DNA from: Coneutiohabitans thermophilus
Lineage (GTDB): Bacteria; Zhuqueibacterota; Zhuqueibacteria; Zhuqueibacterales; Zhuqueibacteraceae
Length of the DNA stretch: 32,580 nt
Assembly (NCBI GenBank): GCA_034505235.1
Contig: JAPDQY010000055.1
Coordinates: 1-32,580, forward strand
Reading direction: 5' to 3'
The position numbers and the translations under genes were made by a program. The notes under the pieces were generated by a model that searched no databases, was not told where the DNA came from, and worked only from the letters and a program-made list of their open reading frames with translations. Shown one piece after another: positions 15,265 through 22,688 of the stretch (positions are counted from its first letter, which is position 1; every line of letters begins with the position of its first letter).

Positions 15265-16239
15265 TCAGAACCTCACTTCCCGTCCCACTCCCACCAGTCC
15301 TCCCCAACCGCCTTCGTTGGCAGTCAGGCCGTGGGCCAGGGAAAATTCCAGTTCGCCATACCGGCTGCGCCAGCGGCCGCCGGCACGCAGCACGCCGCGC
15401 GCCTCAGTGCCCGCCGGAATGAGGTTGCGCGTGGTCAAATAACCATTGATCTCCGCCGCGATTTGCAGACGGGGGGAAATGTTGCAGCTCGCCGCCAGGC
15501 CATAGATGAGCACGTCGTTCTGTTCATCGGTTTCCAGCGGCGCCGTGAGAATCCCCAAGCCCGTTTCGGTCAACAGCGTGATGTGGTGGAATCTCTGCGC
15601 GAACAGAACAGCCAGAAAGACATCCGTGGTGTTGGTGCCAATGCCTTTTTTTTGAGTGGAATTGGGCAGGCGGGTTGCCACGCGCAGACCGAGGGCGGTG
15701 GTGTGTCCCGCGTTTTGCACCAGGCGCACGACGGTGGCCACGGAAAAATCGCCGGCATCGCGGATGGTGCCGCGGCGGGGAAAACCGGGTCTGGGCTGTG
15801 AGGCACGCTCGTCGATCGTGAGCTGCTGCCAGACGGCGCCGCGCACCTGCAGCACCACGCTCTCGGCCACGCCGGCATCAAGGCGAATTACACCCAGGCG
15901 CAGCAATCGGCCCCGCAGGCCGGAAAGCGGCGCGTGCCAATCCCGCCGCAGTTCATCGGCGAAACTCAGGTGCAAGCCCGCCGGTGCGTGCCAAAGGGTG
16001 TTGGTCTGCAGAAAAGAGGGCACGGTCAAACTCGCGGAGCGCTGCTTGTGATCAGCGCATGCCTCGGGCCCGGCGGGCGCGGCTGCCGGCGCGGCACTGG
16101 CAAACAACAGCACCAGTAAGACAACGGGATGAAAGCCGCGGCGATTGTCACGGCCATGCGCTGGCGCCGGCATGCCGGCGGTTGCCGACCTTCCGCCGGC
16201 ACGGCACGCCTGGCAGAAAGGGATTGCTGCCCGGGGCAT
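15265..16239 (-). CDS. Outer-membrane beta-barrel-like protein
   Basis: This is a 324-residue protein. The ATG at 16239 is preferred because GAGAG lies ~6 nt upstream; an ATG at 16173 is an alternative closer to the hydrophobic signal (FHPVVLLVLLFASAAPAAA). After the signal, alternating polar/apolar strands run throughout (LHLSFADELRRDW, VVRLVQNAGHTTALGLRVAT, HHITLLTETGLGILT, LQIAAEINGYLTTRN, YGELEFSLAHGL). The chain ends in an aromatic residue (VGVGREVRF), as expected for a BAM-recognised outer-membrane barrel. I cannot name the family; a DUF3187-like or transport-associated barrel is possible. It follows ftsH by 167 bp on the same strand, so it may be co-transcribed with it. Confidence 0.7.
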   Translation of the reverse strand: MPRAAIPFCQACRAGGRSATAGMPAPAHGRDNRRGFHPVVLLVLLFASAAPAAAPAGPEACADHKQRSASLTVPSFLQTNTLWHAPAGLHLSFADELRRDWHAPLSGLRGRLLRLGVIRLDAGVAESVVLQVRGAVWQQLTIDERASQPRPGFPRRGTIRDAGDFSVATVVRLVQNAGHTTALGLRVATRLPNSTQKKGIGTNTTDVFLAVLFAQRFHHITLLTETGLGILTAPLETDEQNDVLIYGLAASCNISPRLQIAAEINGYLTTRNLIPAGTEARGVLRAGGRWRSRYGELEFSLAHGLTANEGGWGGLVGVGREVRF

Positions 16240-16406
16240 GATCACTCTCGCATAAATTTTTCACCGCCGGCCGAGCCGGGGCTTTCCGCACAATGGACGC
16301 TCTGAGGCGTTTGGGCGGCGGCCAGGCTGCCGCCGAAATCCTTGTAATAATCTTCGCAAGATCCCTGCGAACGACAGCCAGGGGAAAACGCCCGCCACGC
16401 TGCCAT

Positions 16407-18341
16407 TCAGGCCGGTGGTTTGCCATTCTCTTGATTGCCGGCAGTGAGGGGCCCGGCAGCCGGCTTGTTCCTGCCCTGCAGCACCTCCTGCAGCTCTTCG
16501 CCTTCCACCATTTCCTTTTCGAGCAGCAGGGTGGCAAGACGTGCGAGCTGGCGGCGTTTGCGCCAGAGCAGACGCTCGACTTCATGATAGGCCTTGTCGA
16601 CAATGTTGCGCACCTCTTCGTCGATCTGGCCGGCGACCTTTTCGCTATAGGGTTTGCCGAAGGACTCGCCGCCGGGAAAAAGATGGCGCTTGTCATGGCC
16701 GTAGAACAGGGGTCCCAACCGGTGGCTCATGCCATATTCGGTGACCATGCTGCGCGCGATGGCGGTGGCGCGTTCGAGGTCATTTTGCGCACCGGTGGAA
16801 ATTTCCTTGAAGACGATTTCTTCCGCCACCCGGCCGCCGAGCAACACCTTGAGCCGGCCCAGCAACTCCGTGCGGGTCATGAGATAGCGATCTTCCGTGG
16901 GAAGCTGGAGTGTGTGGCCAAGCGCCGCCACGCCGCGCGGAATGATGCTGACGCGATGCACCGGATCGACACCTTCGACACTGGCAGCCACCAGGGCGTG
17001 ACCGGCTTCGTGGTAGGCCACGATTTCCTTTTCGCGCTTGTTGAGCACACGGCTCTTCTTTTCCAGGCCGGCAAGGACGCGATCAATCGCTTCTTCGAGA
17101 TCGTGCATGTCAATCTGGCGCTTGTTGGCGCGCGCCGCCAGCAGCGCCGCCTCGTTGATGACATTGGCGAGATCCGCGCCCACGAAGCCGGGCGTGCGCG
17201 AGGCGATCACACGCAAGTCCACGTCCCGGGCGAGCCGGACTTTGTTGCCGTGCACGCGCAGGATGGCCTCCCGGCCGGCAAGGCTGGGCCGGTCCACCAC
17301 GATTTGGCGGTCGAAGCGGCCGGGCCGCAGCAACGCCAGGTCCAAAATCTCCGGACGGTTGGTGGCGGCCATGATGATCACGCGATTGTTGGCATCGAAG
17401 CCGTCCATCTCCACCAACAGTTGATTGAGCGTGTGTTCGCGCTCATCGTGGCTGTTGAACGGGCTGGCGCCGCGTGCCTTGCCGATGGCATCCAGTTCGT
17501 CGATGAAGATGATGGCGGCCTTGTGACGCTGCGCCTGCCGGAAGAGATCGCGCACGCGCGCTGCGCCCACCCCCACGAACAGTTCGACGAATTCCGAGCC
17601 GCTGAGCTGATAGAATGGCACGCCGGCCTCGCCCGCCACCGCGCGCGCCAGCAGGGTTTTGCCCGTGCCCGGCGGCCCGAGCAGCAGCACGCCTTTGGGA
17701 ATGCGGCCGCCAAGCGCAATGAACTTGTCCGGCTGCCGCAAAAACTCCACGACCTCGCGCACTTCCTCCACTGCCTCATCGATGCCGGCCACGTCTTTGA
17801 AAGTGACTTTGGTGTTGCCTTCGACATAGACCCTGGCCTTGTTTTGCCCGATCGTCATCACACCGCGCTGGGGGTTGAAGCGGCGCGAGAGCAGGCTCAT
17901 CACGAAGAAAATGAGAATGAGAAACAGCAGGGTGGCGGCGAACATGAGCAGCATATCCTGCCACCAACTGTCGCCGGGCTTTCCGGCATAAACCACGCCC
18001 GCAGCCTCGAGCTCTTTGATCAGGTCCGGATCATCGATCGGTATCGTAACAAAGGCGGTTTCACCGGGCCGGGCGGCCTCCCGATGCAAGAATTTCACCA
18101 GGAAGCCGGGGGCTTCGGCCGCGGCAGTGGAATCGGCGCGCAGGAAACCGGTGATCCTGTCCGGCGCGATGGTGCAGCGGGTGATCTTTTTCTGTCGCAG
18201 CAGGCTTTTGAATTCACTGTAAGAGAGTTGTCGGGCAGCTGACCCGCCCGGAAGCTGCGGCAGGACAAAGGTGAGAAGCGCGGCCAGCGCCAGCAGCAAA
18301 AGCCACACGCGCGGTCGTGAACGGGTTTTCTTCGTTTCCAT
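16407..18341 (-). CDS. ftsH: ATP-dependent zinc metalloprotease FtsH
   Basis: This 644-residue membrane-anchored AAA+ protease degrades misfolded and regulatory membrane proteins. The order is membrane helix 12-28, periplasmic domain ~30-125, second membrane helix ~128-151, then the AAA domain. Walker A is GPPGTGKT (222-229), Walker B is IIFIDELDAIG (~277-287) and the second region of homology is ATNRPEILD...RPGRFDRQ. The zinc protease motif is HEAGH (444-448), with third ligand Asp521 in TGAQNDLERAT. Length is typical. The start at 18341 is set by AAGGA just upstream and by the Lys/Arg-rich start before helix 1. It has its own promoter at 18397-18425. All catalytic residues are present. A barrel-like gene follows. 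Confidence 0.97.
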   Translation of the reverse strand: METKKTRSRPRVWLLLLALAALLTFVLPQLPGGSAARQLSYSEFKSLLRQKKITRCTIAPDRITGFLRADSTAAAEAPGFLVKFLHREAARPGETAFVTIPIDDPDLIKELEAAGVVYAGKPGDSWWQDMLLMFAATLLFLILIFFVMSLLSRRFNPQRGVMTIGQNKARVYVEGNTKVTFKDVAGIDEAVEEVREVVEFLRQPDKFIALGGRIPKGVLLLGPPGTGKTLLARAVAGEAGVPFYQLSGSEFVELFVGVGAARVRDLFRQAQRHKAAIIFIDELDAIGKARGASPFNSHDEREHTLNQLLVEMDGFDANNRVIIMAATNRPEILDLALLRPGRFDRQIVVDRPSLAGREAILRVHGNKVRLARDVDLRVIASRTPGFVGADLANVINEAALLAARANKRQIDMHDLEEAIDRVLAGLEKKSRVLNKREKEIVAYHEAGHALVAASVEGVDPVHRVSIIPRGVAALGHTLQLPTEDRYLMTRTELLGRLKVLLGGRVAEEIVFKEISTGAQNDLERATAIARSMVTEYGMSHRLGPLFYGHDKRHLFPGGESFGKPYSEKVAGQIDEEVRNIVDKAYHEVERLLWRKRRQLARLATLLLEKEMVEGEELQEVLQGRNKPAAGPLTAGNQENGKPPA

Positions 18342-18396
18342 AATTCCTTCCGTTGCTTGCGGCTGGGCGAAAATTGCATGCTTGGCAGTGGTGGTG

Positions 18397-18425
18397 AAGA
18401 TATGCCCACAGCCGGGCAAAGTCAA
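18397..18425 (-). promoter_or_regulatory. Promoter of ftsH
   Basis: On the minus strand TTGACT (18420-18425) and TATCTT (18397-18402) are exactly 17 bp apart, ~55 bp upstream of the ATG. This is one of the best promoter matches in the window. Confidence 0.65.
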
Positions 18426-18449
18426 GCGCCATGCCATCATGCCTCGGTC

Positions 18450-18504
18450 ACGTGTGGGGATGTGGCGCAGACCTCCCACCTGCAGACAAGCAGACCTATG
18501 GCAC
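18450..18504 (+). repeat. Family C dispersed repeat, copy C3 (diverged)
   Basis: CGTGTGGGGATGTGGCGCAG followed by ACCTCCCACCTGCAGAC and TATGGCACC resembles the C copies at 8680-8738 and 32523-32580. A shorter relative (GCGTGGGGACGTGGCGCAGG) is at 9898-9917. Confidence 0.45.
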
Positions 18505-18560
18505 CATTTTTTCACCTGAATGATTTCAGAACCGTGAAGCCCGCAATGAGCGCGAAGTTT

Positions 18561-19002
18561 GAACCTGAATTTTGCATGCGGGCTTGCTGTTCCCTGGAAT
18601 AAATGGCGTGCTCACAAAGCACCGTCAGCCCTTCCGTTCGAAGTCAAGCAGGGCTTTTTTTCGAAAGTGGAGAGCCCCCACTTGCGAAATTCGCCCGTTT
18701 GCCAAACGGCGTCACGGCTTCTCTCCCACGAAATGGCTTTTTCCGTGGGCTTTATGCTTTCGTGGGCGGATTGTTTGTGTTTGATCCTGCCCCTGAGGGT
18801 TGCATCGCTGTGGGGCTGGCTGAATTTTACCTGCTGGTTTGCTGTTGTCCGGAAGAAAGGGCGTGTGAAGTGCATCTCCGCCGGAGTTGAGCGCACGTTT
18901 GCCGGCAAAATTTTTTATGCACCACCCCCTGGGCAGTTGAGCATCGCGATCAAATCGGCGTTTCTCGCAAAGGGGGTCAATCTGGGTGCAAGATTCAGGT
19001 TC
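18561..19002 (+). mobile_element. MITE-like element, family A full copy A5
   Basis: This 442-bp element has 16-bp inverted termini (GAACCTGAATTTTGCA at 18561-18576 and its near-complement TGCAAGATTCAGGTTC at 18987-19002, 15 of 16 pairing). The interior holds the CCCACGAAATGGC..TTCCGTGGG hairpin (~18725-18750). An internal echo of the left end (GGCTGAATTTTACCTG at ~18821) is followed by TTGCTGTTGTCCGG, as if two related halves were joined. No gene is seen. It occupies the divergent ftsH/secreted-protein control region but leaves both predicted promoters intact. Confidence 0.65.
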
Positions 19003-19082
19003 GAAAAATTGGGCAGTGTTGGGCAAAGAGGCCGGCGCTGCCCTACACGCACGGAAGGCTTGCGCCACGCCGTACTTCCATC

Positions 19083-19110
19083 TTGACAAATTGCACAACA
19101 TTCCTAAATT
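19083..19110 (+). promoter_or_regulatory. Promoter of the 19207-22038 gene
   Basis: TTGACA (19083-19088) and TAAATT (19105-19110), 16 bp apart, lie in an AT-richer patch ~100 bp upstream of the GTG start. Confidence 0.5.
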
Positions 19111-19206
19111 GAGCTGCAAGTCGATTCCACGAGCCTTGATCCCCCCCTTGTGATCTGCAACGACAGGCTTCAGGATGGTGCTCAGCCCCAATCCCAGGAG
19201 GATGAT

Positions 19207-22038
19207 GTGCTTCCTTTGGGGAAGACGTCGCAGGGTTGGTTGCCAGGCATTCTCGTTTTGTTGAGCAGCGCGCTTGAACTATGGGGGCAGGCAGCAGGCA
19301 GCCACCTCACCTTTGGTGACCATCGCCGCTTCAAAACACCCGCCGGTGACACGGCACAACTGCTGCGCAGCGGCAACGGCGTGGTGGCGGTACAAGTCCG
19401 CGCCACCACCGACACCCTGCCCACCGGCCACATTGTGCATGCCGGCCTGTTCAATATCGGCACTGCGCAGGATCAGCCGTTGCTGTTCGATTTCCCCGCG
19501 CCGCCGCAAACCTCCCATCTCAACCTCTGGCTGGATGGCGCGCTCTACAGCAATGATCCGCTGGTCACCGGCCTGCCCAATCTTCCCCTGGCACAAGCAC
19601 CCCTCCTGCTGCCAGATGGCACGATTCAATGCGAATACCGTGTTGGCCAGTTTGCCCTCACCCAGCGCCTGCGGCCGGAACAATTCAGCGACACCACCGG
19701 TGCGATCTTCATGCAATACCTGCTCACCAATTACGACACGCAGGCACATCAGGCCGGTCTGCTGCTCGAGCTCGACACCAAAATCAACCAGAATGACGCC
19801 ACGCCTTTTCTCACCAGCGCCGGCTACAGTCGCGCGGAAAAAGTCTTTGCCGGTGCCGCGGTGCCCGATTTCTATCTGGCGTTCGAATTCGGCCCGGATT
19901 CCAGCGGGCTGGTGGCGCAGGGCACGCTCGCGCGCGCGCATGCCACCCGCCCCGATTTCCTGGCCATCGGTGACTGGATCAACCTCAGCCAGGTGCAGTG
20001 GGATTACACCCCCGACACGCTGAATTTCAAAGACAGCGCTTTGTTGTTGCGCTGGGATCCGGTGCCCCTGGCGCCGGGTGAAACCCGCTCCCTCGCCACC
20101 TATTACGGCCTCGGTGATGTCCAGCGCGCACCCGGCGTTCTCTCCCTGAATCTCAACATGCCCGCGCGCCTCACATGCGTCAACGATTCCCTGGCGCCCA
20201 ATCCCTTCAGCGTAAGCCTGCTGGTCAGCAATCGCGGTTTCTCCACCGCTCAACAGGTCGTGGCGGAGCTGGAGCTGCCCCCTGGCTTGTTGCTCGCGCC
20301 CGGCGAGTTCGCCCGCAAGAGCCTCACCCCCGACAGTCTGGCGCCGCAGGCGAGCGGCACCGTGGCGTGGTCGGTGAGGGCCCTGCCGGTGGCGGCCGAC
20401 GTGAATTTGCGCGTGCGGGCAATGGTCACGGCACGGGGTGCCCCGGAGAACGCCGTGGAAACCACCCTTGCCCTTCCCTACTGCCGCGTGGCGGGCTTTG
20501 AAATGGTGATCTCACCGCGGCGGCGCGCGCTTCAGGCCGGCAGCCGTGCGGAATTTCAAGTGCTGGTGCAGCCGCTCGGCAGTTTTAATCAACCGGTGGC
20601 GCTGTCTTTATGGCCGGCCCTGCCGGGCGTGAGCGCACACTTCGAGCAGCCGGTGGTTTCACCGGGAAGTTTGACGACCCTGGTGTTGCAAACCGCGGCG
20701 AGCCTGCTGGCCGGCACCTATGATTTCATCATCACCGGCCGCGCCGGCAATCTCGCGGTGAGTGATACGATTTCCCTGGAGGTTGCCGGAGTGTTGCTGG
20801 ATCACGACCCTCCTTTCACCACCGGCCACAATCCCGGCCGCGGGGCGGTGAATGTGCTGCCCGAGGGCGCCCTCACCGTGGAGATTCACGACACCGGCGC
20901 GGGAGTGGACAGCGCCACGATTGTGCTGGCGGTGAATGATCGCCGCGTCACGCCGGTGATCTCCGGCAGCCCGCCAAACTACCTGGTGCGCTATCAGCCG
21001 CAAACGGCATGGCATTACAACGAGGAAGTCACGGTGAGCGTGCGTGCCGCAGATTTGGCCTCGCCACCCAACCTCATGCCGGAGGAGCGCTATCGCTTCA
21101 GCATCGTGCGCGATGAGCAGCCGCCGTTTGTCAGCGACCGCCAGCCCGCCGCCGGTGCGCAGGAGGTGGCGGCCAACACCGCCATTTCTTTTCATCTGCG
21201 TGATGAGGCCAGCGGGGTCGCCGGCGAAAGCCTTGCGCTGTGGGTGAACGGCGCGGCGGTGGTGCCCGCGCTCAGCGGCGGCCCGCGCGATTATCTCGTG
21301 CAGTATCAACCCGCGGTGGCGTTTGCACCCGGCGAAAACGTGACCGTCAGAATCACGGCGCACGATCGCGCCCTGCCGCCCAATCACCTGGTGGAGGAAT
21401 TCAGTTTCCGCGTGCGGCCTGCGGTTTATGATTTGATGGTGACCGTATTGCGGCCGCTCGGCGATTTGCGACCCAACGCCGGCGCCCGGGTGGTGGGTGA
21501 AATTCGCAATCGCCGGGACGCCATTGCCGAACCTTTCCGCCTCGAGCTGCGCCGCGATGGCGAACTGGTGCAGGATACTTTGATCACCGCGATGGCCGGC
21601 GGCGCCACGCTCAGCAAAACCTTTGCGGTGAATTTCCGGCAAACCGGCAGTCAACGCCTGCTGCTGCGCGTCGATGCCGATGATCAAATCGCCGAGGAAG
21701 CCGAGGACAACAACAGTCAGGAGCTGGTGGTGGAGCTGTTGCCGGCGGAACCGGCGCCGGCATTTTCGGTGCGGCCCAACCCCTTCACCCCCAACCACGA
21801 CGGTTACAATGATGCGGTGAAATTTTCCTATGCCGGCCTGGCGCTGGCACAGCCGGGGCTGCGCGTGTTCGATACCGCGGGCCGAACCGTGCTGTCCGTC
21901 GATCGTTTGCCGGCGAATGAATTCCTCTGGGATGGCCGCGATGATCACGGCCGGCCACTGCCGCCCGGGGTTTATCTCTATTCTTTGCAGAATCACGGCC
22001 GCAATGTCAAGAACGGCTATGTCGTGCTGGCGCGCTGA
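19207..22038 (+). CDS. Large secreted multi-Ig protein with CARDB-like and T9SS sorting domains
   Basis: This is a 943-residue protein. The GTG at 19207 is chosen because AGGAGG (19196-19201) lies 5 nt upstream and a signal peptide follows at once (MLPLGKTSQGWLPGILVLLS, cleavage near WGQA). Residues ~30-310 form an unrecognised beta-rich domain. An Ig-like region (~320-430) and a second (~435-525, FNQPVALSL ... GTYDFIITGRAGN) follow. Then come two tandem ~105-residue repeats (~530-635, ~636-738) sharing 'PPF', 'VNxxxVxPxxSGxPxxYLVxYQP' and 'PPNxxxEE'. A CARDB-like domain follows (~740-850, GEIRNRRDAIAEPF ... AEEAEDNNSQELV), then a FlgD-like T9SS domain (PNPFTPNHDGYNDAVKF ... GVYLYSLQN). Probably a surface or extracellular protein; function unknown. 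It is followed by its own terminator and by a barrel/OmpA gene with a similar Ig module. Confidence 0.88.
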   Translation: MLPLGKTSQGWLPGILVLLSSALELWGQAAGSHLTFGDHRRFKTPAGDTAQLLRSGNGVVAVQVRATTDTLPTGHIVHAGLFNIGTAQDQPLLFDFPAPPQTSHLNLWLDGALYSNDPLVTGLPNLPLAQAPLLLPDGTIQCEYRVGQFALTQRLRPEQFSDTTGAIFMQYLLTNYDTQAHQAGLLLELDTKINQNDATPFLTSAGYSRAEKVFAGAAVPDFYLAFEFGPDSSGLVAQGTLARAHATRPDFLAIGDWINLSQVQWDYTPDTLNFKDSALLLRWDPVPLAPGETRSLATYYGLGDVQRAPGVLSLNLNMPARLTCVNDSLAPNPFSVSLLVSNRGFSTAQQVVAELELPPGLLLAPGEFARKSLTPDSLAPQASGTVAWSVRALPVAADVNLRVRAMVTARGAPENAVETTLALPYCRVAGFEMVISPRRRALQAGSRAEFQVLVQPLGSFNQPVALSLWPALPGVSAHFEQPVVSPGSLTTLVLQTAASLLAGTYDFIITGRAGNLAVSDTISLEVAGVLLDHDPPFTTGHNPGRGAVNVLPEGALTVEIHDTGAGVDSATIVLAVNDRRVTPVISGSPPNYLVRYQPQTAWHYNEEVTVSVRAADLASPPNLMPEERYRFSIVRDEQPPFVSDRQPAAGAQEVAANTAISFHLRDEASGVAGESLALWVNGAAVVPALSGGPRDYLVQYQPAVAFAPGENVTVRITAHDRALPPNHLVEEFSFRVRPAVYDLMVTVLRPLGDLRPNAGARVVGEIRNRRDAIAEPFRLELRRDGELVQDTLITAMAGGATLSKTFAVNFRQTGSQRLLLRVDADDQIAEEAEDNNSQELVVELLPAEPAPAFSVRPNPFTPNHDGYNDAVKFSYAGLALAQPGLRVFDTAGRTVLSVDRLPANEFLWDGRDDHGRPLPPGVYLYSLQNHGRNVKNGYVVLAR

Positions 22039-22067
22039 AGGGAAACCGGCGACACCGCGGTCGGGGT

Positions 22068-22121
22068 TGGCGCAGCGCGGACCTCCTGTCTGCCTGCACG
22101 CTGGCAGCCCAAGGCTGCCAG
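22068..22121 (+). repeat. Family C dispersed repeat, copy C2, carrying a terminator
   Basis: GCGCAGCGCGGACCTCCTGTC, read as GCGGACCTCCTGTCTGCC then TGCACGCTGGCAGCC, matches copy C1 (8701-8735). Here the final GGCAGCC is completed into a perfect hairpin with a T-run, giving the terminator listed separately. Confidence 0.55.
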
Positions 22122-22127
22122 CTTTTT
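22101..22127 (+). terminator. Rho-independent terminator of the 19207-22038 gene
   Basis: A perfect 9-bp stem (CTGGCAGCC 22101-22109, GGCTGCCAG 22113-22121) with a CAA loop is followed by CTTTTT. It lies 63 bp after the stop codon. Confidence 0.85.
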
Positions 22128-22154
22128 CGGGCCGATATCATCCCAAAGCCCAAA

Positions 22155-22295
22155 CCCGCAAGGACGCGAAACCGCAGAGGTTTCACCAAGAATCACCGTT
22201 CCGCCACGGTTTGACCGTGGCTTGATCTTGCGATTCTGCGGATGCTTTCAGCAGGAATGCCACGGCCAAGCCATGGCAGATTTAAAAAAGGGGGG
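22155..22295 (+). repeat. Family D dispersed repeat, copy D2
   Basis: Direct counterpart of minus-strand D1 (1178-1313). It contains a perfect hairpin GCCACGGT-TTG-ACCGTGGC and a second GCCACGGC-CAA-GCCATGGC. It follows the terminator of a T9SS-type gene, as D1 does. Confidence 0.75.
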
Positions 22296-22688
22296 TGAGC
22301 GAAGATTTTTTAACCAGGCAACTCACCACGAGCATGCGGGAAAATCTCTGGTGGCTTGTATGATTTTTGTGGTGCGGAGGCTTGTTGTTTGAAAAGTGGG
22401 CCTGCGATTGGAATCGCAGACTCAAAGCCGGCTTGTCACCCCATTGGTGGGCAGCCGCTTTCAGGCGGTTCCAGCTTTTGCCTGGGAATTTATTCTCAGG
22501 CCGCGTCATTCTCATGGCATACCCTATGGCGTCCTCCGGTATTGTGCATGTGGGAGAATGCTCCTGCCAGGACCCGGCCGTCGCAGCAAAGCCCCGGCGT
22601 TTTGGTGATATGTGAGCTTTGGAAGCCCCGAAACAACCGAGCTTGTGACGTTTTCCGACAGACACCACGACCTTTTCCCGGCATAAGA
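22296..22688. other. Intergenic gap upstream of the barrel/OmpA gene
   Basis: About 390 bp without a convincing gene. The clearest structure is a perfect palindrome, CTGCGATT-GG-AATCGCAG (22402-22419). The frame of the downstream gene is open through this gap, but it has no signal-peptide-compatible start before 22689. I see no strong promoter. Confidence 0.5.

Noticed and set aside
14539..15801. Plus-strand frame of ~420 codons from repeat A3 into the barrel-like gene
   Set aside because: It runs through the MITE-like element and antisense to the barrel gene, with no family resemblance.
16293..18242. Plus-strand open frame of ~650 codons over ftsH
   Set aside because: Antisense to an unmistakable FtsH with all catalytic motifs.
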